From positions 6,679,283 to 6,743,282 of the forward strand of contig NC_049982.1 of the NCBI RefSeq assembly GCF_000003815.2: a stretch of 64,000 nucleotides of DNA. Reading direction: 5' to 3'. Below, piece after piece: positions 60,701-64,000 of this stretch. How positions within the stretch are numbered: the stretch's first letter is position 1; each line of letters begins with the position of its first letter. The position numbers and the translations under genes are program-made. The notes under the pieces are model-generated. The model ran no database searches and was not told the origin of the DNA. It saw nothing but the letters and a program-made list of their open reading frames with translations. This DNA comes from Branchiostoma floridae. Taxonomy: Eukaryota; Chordata; Leptocardii; Amphioxiformes; Branchiostomatidae.

Positions 60701-62182
60701 AAAACCGGCTCACTTCTGTCTTGACAGAAAAGTGACCCCATTTATGCAGGTTGTCCATATTTTCTTCCGTTACATTATCTCCACCTTTCCTTTGTCCTTG
60801 AATCCTTCACGTCCTGTGCAGCTCCATGTTGCCACGCAAAGTCGCTCAGTGCCGAAAGAAACTGTCTAATCACGTTATGGTAAATGGACTGTGCGGAACA
60901 ATGCACGCTTCGTGCCCTTTCTTCCACCCTAACTACGGAGGAACCTGTCACGATGTGTTGGTATAATTGTAAGATTTATGAACAATGTCTGCCGCGGCCG
61001 CGCATTGTTACCGGGTACCAAAATATTTATGAAACATTTAGAGCGGACGGTAATATTTTGACTGACGAAGTTCCTTGCTGAATGGCAGTACGATAATACC
61101 AAATCATTAACATGCATGTCTTTATATGGCTGTAACATGTAGTAAAAAATAAGGAAAGAAGAAATGATGTACGCGTTTGTTTGCTTGGGAAATTTTAGCT
61201 CTTAGCAATAATAGTGATGACATGTCATGTGAAGGGATATTTATGTCCCAGAATCCACTGTACACAGTTTTTACGTTTGGCGGTGCCATCTGTAAAATGA
61301 CGCAAATTCCTCTGTTTTGTAAGCGATCCTACCTGTTTTAAAGGAAAAGATAAGAAAACAGATGTCGTGTATTGCGGCTTCCATGCAGCGATCCTAGAAA
61401 CGTGACTATTTACCTAATGGCTGTCCTTGTTTGACTGTAATTGTCGTGGGAAACAGACTAATTACGTCAAGTTTTCTAAACTGCACGGACTCATGTGCAT
61501 CAATTCTACAAGCCTAGTCAACAGAAGTATCCCCATTCCATGCCCTTACAAGCAACAGTATCAAAATAGCCGTGGTAGGAGCGCGTCGGAGCAGGGTCAG
61601 TAGTTGTGTACGGGTGGTGATATTGTGGCAGGGAGAATGCACCTTGTCACGGTCTCCGCTCGTAAATTAGCTTCGGCCTTTCAGCGCTCTTCATGTGACA
61701 GTATCTTTTGCGGCGGTGTAGGTTACACTTGTTTCCAAACACACATCGTTTGGTCCTGTCGTTACCTGGTGGGACTTAACGTTATAATGGTCTTACAGCA
61801 ACGTAAAACCTTCATTCCATTGGTAAAATCGGACGTGCTTTTTATTACTGTTTAAAGCATACTGTGTTTAACTACATGTCATTACGTTAGTAGAAATTCC
61901 TACAGACTTCTTGTATCATATGGGGATAATACGTTTTAAAAACGACGGCAATAAATTTTTTAAAAGGCTGACTTTGAGACATTGTTTTTCTGTAAGAATG
62001 TGTCTTATAAGTTTAGTATAACATATGTAACAGCTTGATTTCAACGTTTAAATAAAAGCTATAGGGAATGCGTGTTTGCCGACTTGGTTACCTAGTCGTC
62101 CCTTCTGAATGTTGATATTTTCGCGTCGACGTATATAGAATTCACATCCGTTAGTTAGAGGGCCGCAAACGGCGGTACTTAC
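57725..62182. other. Upstream flank or large first intron of the CNBD2-like gene
   Basis: No convincing coding exon. If the 62183-62322 exon is used, all of this plus exon 57724-57327 is intron. It contains the periodic repeats at 59820-60095. Confidence 0.45.
59820..60095. repeat. Three diverged repeats with a period of about 119 bp
   Basis: AACA(A/-)(T/C)GGTGGTTTAT followed by TCGATCTGACATTTGC-like sequence recurs at about 59821, 59940 and 60059. Conservation is confined to about 40 bp of each period. Confidence 0.7.
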
Positions 62183-62322
62183 TCTTCTGACGACGGCGAG
62201 CCCGGTCGGAAGGTGTCGTCTCGGCTCTTCGGCGGCACCGAGCGGATGATGTGTCTCCGGAGGGAGACGACGGGGGCCGACTGCGGCCGACTGAACGGTC
62301 GGGCCGAGCGCTGCCTCGCCAT
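62183..62322 (-). CDS. Candidate alternative first coding exon of the CNBD2-like gene
   Basis: An open segment starts at an ATG followed by G, with G at -3 (62322-62320). It encodes about 46 residues rich in Arg, Ser and Pro (begins MARQRSARPFSRPQSAPV) and ends at a strong donor GA|GTAAGT. It leaves phase 2, which is the phase required by the acceptor of the CNBD2-like exon at 57074, giving ...SSEESNSSRR... in frame. Its bias (high GC, low-complexity basic composition) resembles the N-terminal part of that gene and differs from the AT-rich flanks. It cannot be spliced in frame onto the 57724-57327 exon, which has its own ATG and an upstream in-frame stop. Two promoters with alternative N-termini (726 or about 640 aa) are the simplest reading. 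It could instead be the first exon of another gene; no transcript evidence is available here. Confidence 0.55.
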
Positions 62323-64000
62323 AACGGTACTACACAGGTCTTCTTTACTGTGCCTCACTCGCGGCTCCGCAAGCGCTCAGGTCTCTATACAGCACCTAGC
62401 ACTCCAACCACGCGGTGTAATCTACATAGCCACCTGCAGGTGCCTAAACCTCTTCAGTCTTCAGGCGCAAACTTTGATCCTCCCAGGGAGTGGCACACAC
62501 ACTCACAGGGGAGCTATAGAAGGGACTGACTTCACTTTCACCCAGGGAACACGTACAGGTGAGTCCGCAAACTATCTGAAGTGTAATCGCCCTGTCAGGC
62601 GGCGTCCCCCGGGGTAAGGTTTCACCGCCGCCCGTACAATGTGAATGCGAGCGACCGCCAGCTGTACGTTGTTACGACAGGGTGACATTTTGTGGAGAGT
62701 CCCTGTGACCCCAAACCAATTCATTGGTGATAATTCCGAACAAATGACTCTTTGACGCACCTGTTTACGGTATCATCGGCGCTATTGTCTCCGGGGGTCG
62801 GTCCATTACAACAACAGGCACGGGTGGGGGCAGGCTATGTCTGCCCTTGTTTTTGTTCAATTTCTTATTATTCATAGGACACTTGCACATTACAAATGTT
62901 GAAATTTTCACGCTATCTATCCATCGAGTGTAGCTTGATGTATTTCTGAGAAGTGCCGTTATAGAAAAATAGCGGTAAGTGTCATTACAGCTGATGGATA
63001 AAAGTATATTAGATCTGAAAATGCCCAGAAAGGGTTATATAGGCTTAAAGCGTAAAAAAATATAAGGGTAGCATAATAGCGCCCATCCATGTATGTTCCT
63101 TCAATCATTTGATCTGAAATCACCATTACAAATGTTCTATTCTCGGACGTGAAAGGAAAAGTCTTTACTCGGAAACTTTCCCAGCAAAATGGACAGTCTA
63201 TAGCTCTCACTTACTCTCCAAGCAGAGGTCCGGCTCTGGCCTTTTTTTTTGCGAGTTTTAGGCGTTTTTGTCAGACTGTCTATTTTGTACCACTTCTTTA
63301 ATGTCCCACATCCATAGAGAAAACGGTACAAAATAGAAATCCTGACAAAAAGACGTCAAGAAACAGCCGGAGCCGAACTTTTTCTTGGAGAGTAACTCAG
63401 ACGGTGGCCGAGCGCATCCACTAATTAATGAACCAACCGTCTAGCACACGTGAGTTGACATTGGAAAGAGAACAGATATTTTAAGTACGTCTCAAGGAGC
63501 AATTACGTGGTGATTAGAAATGATTCGTCAAAGTAAGTCAACCCTTTATTTTGCCTTTGTCCGATCACTCCCTTTGGCTTTGGCACTGTGAAACCTTTGG
63601 ACCATTACATCTGCTTGGAGATCAATCGAAAGCAACGAAACAGTCGCCTTTGCCAGTAAAACACTGCCATGGCTACCGCGGCCTTTGAGTAGAAGTTGGC
63701 AACAAAGCTCATCCTGGTTACAAAGTACAACAATGTTTGATGCCGATTTTCCTTTAGATGATGTATGCGGACGCATGTTAGTCGAAGCATCCTTCCATGA
63801 TTTCATCATTTCTACGTTGTGATTCTCTCATGGCCAGTTCTTGTAGTACTTGACCCGTCAATGATGTTCCAGTAAAAACCTTTCCTACGTTCCCGTATGG
63901 TTGTCAACTGTATGATGATGGACAATTAACCAATGAGCTGGACCTTAAGCTACGACATCAACTTTCGGCTGTTAACAAAAGTTTTCATCCATGCTGTAAT
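62323..64000. other. Right flank, no gene recognised
   Basis: Short ORFs only. GC-rich DNA to about 62650 adjoins the candidate first exon and could be its promoter; the remainder is AT-rich and contains one hairpin element. Confidence 0.45.
63211..63395. mobile_element. 185-bp hairpin MITE
   Basis: TTACTCTCCAAG at the left and its complement at 63384-63395 are followed inward by (T/C)CGGCTC(T/C)GGC and TTTTTGTCAG, CTATTTTGTACC. The arms pair over about 80 bp. Confidence 0.75.

Noticed and set aside
63546-63809. 87-codon minus-strand ORF near the right edge
   Set aside because: No recognisable domain, no supporting splice structure, and another frame is open over the same bases.

Overview
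The window reads as nuclear DNA of an invertebrate deuterostome, most likely a cephalochordate (amphioxus). This is inferred from three intron-dense genes with GT-AG splice sites, AT-rich introns packed with short non-autonomous transposons, an Amt-type ammonium transporter (a family vertebrates lack) beside a chordate-like CATSPERE gene, and two 100-N assembly gaps. No bacterial-type operon, CRISPR array or rRNA was seen.

Three protein-coding genes could be rebuilt exon by exon, with reading phase preserved at every junction. (1) An ammonium transporter of 12 coding exons and 513 aa lies on the minus strand (19680 to 2185). (2) CATSPERE, the epsilon auxiliary subunit of the sperm CatSper calcium channel, has 35 coding exons and about 1026 aa on the plus strand (22928 to 46319). 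(3) A CNBD2/CRIS-like cyclic-nucleotide-binding protein of 12 coding exons and 726 aa lies on the minus strand (57724 to 47620), with a possible alternative first exon at 62322 to 62183. The transporter and CATSPERE are head to head across 3.2 kb. CATSPERE and the CNBD2-like gene are tail to tail across 1.3 kb. Both members of that pair belong to families with sperm roles in mammals, so the right half of the window may be a sperm-expressed neighbourhood.

The introns are a catalogue of mobile DNA. They hold a nearly complete LINE in transporter intron 1 (15652-18883, candidate 8-bp target duplication, one frameshift beside a gap). Two Mutator-like elements have 10-bp target duplications (6380-7803 and 23371-25339), and a hAT-like element has an 8-bp duplication (25496-25853). 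A 1.95-kb inverted-repeat element carries an internal 32-bp satellite (8265-10213). There are also several TA-type hairpin elements, tRNA-derived SINE-like segments and an LTR remnant.

The most unusual structure is in CATSPERE intron 23. The 3' end of exon 23 and its splice donor are copied in a four-unit, 211-bp tandem array (36673-37909). Two units were later hit by independent insertions, a TAA-flanked hairpin element and a 176-bp TG...CA solo-LTR-like element. The undisturbed neighbouring units serve as natural empty sites.

The distal left (1-2184) and right (62323-64000) flanks show no convincing genes.
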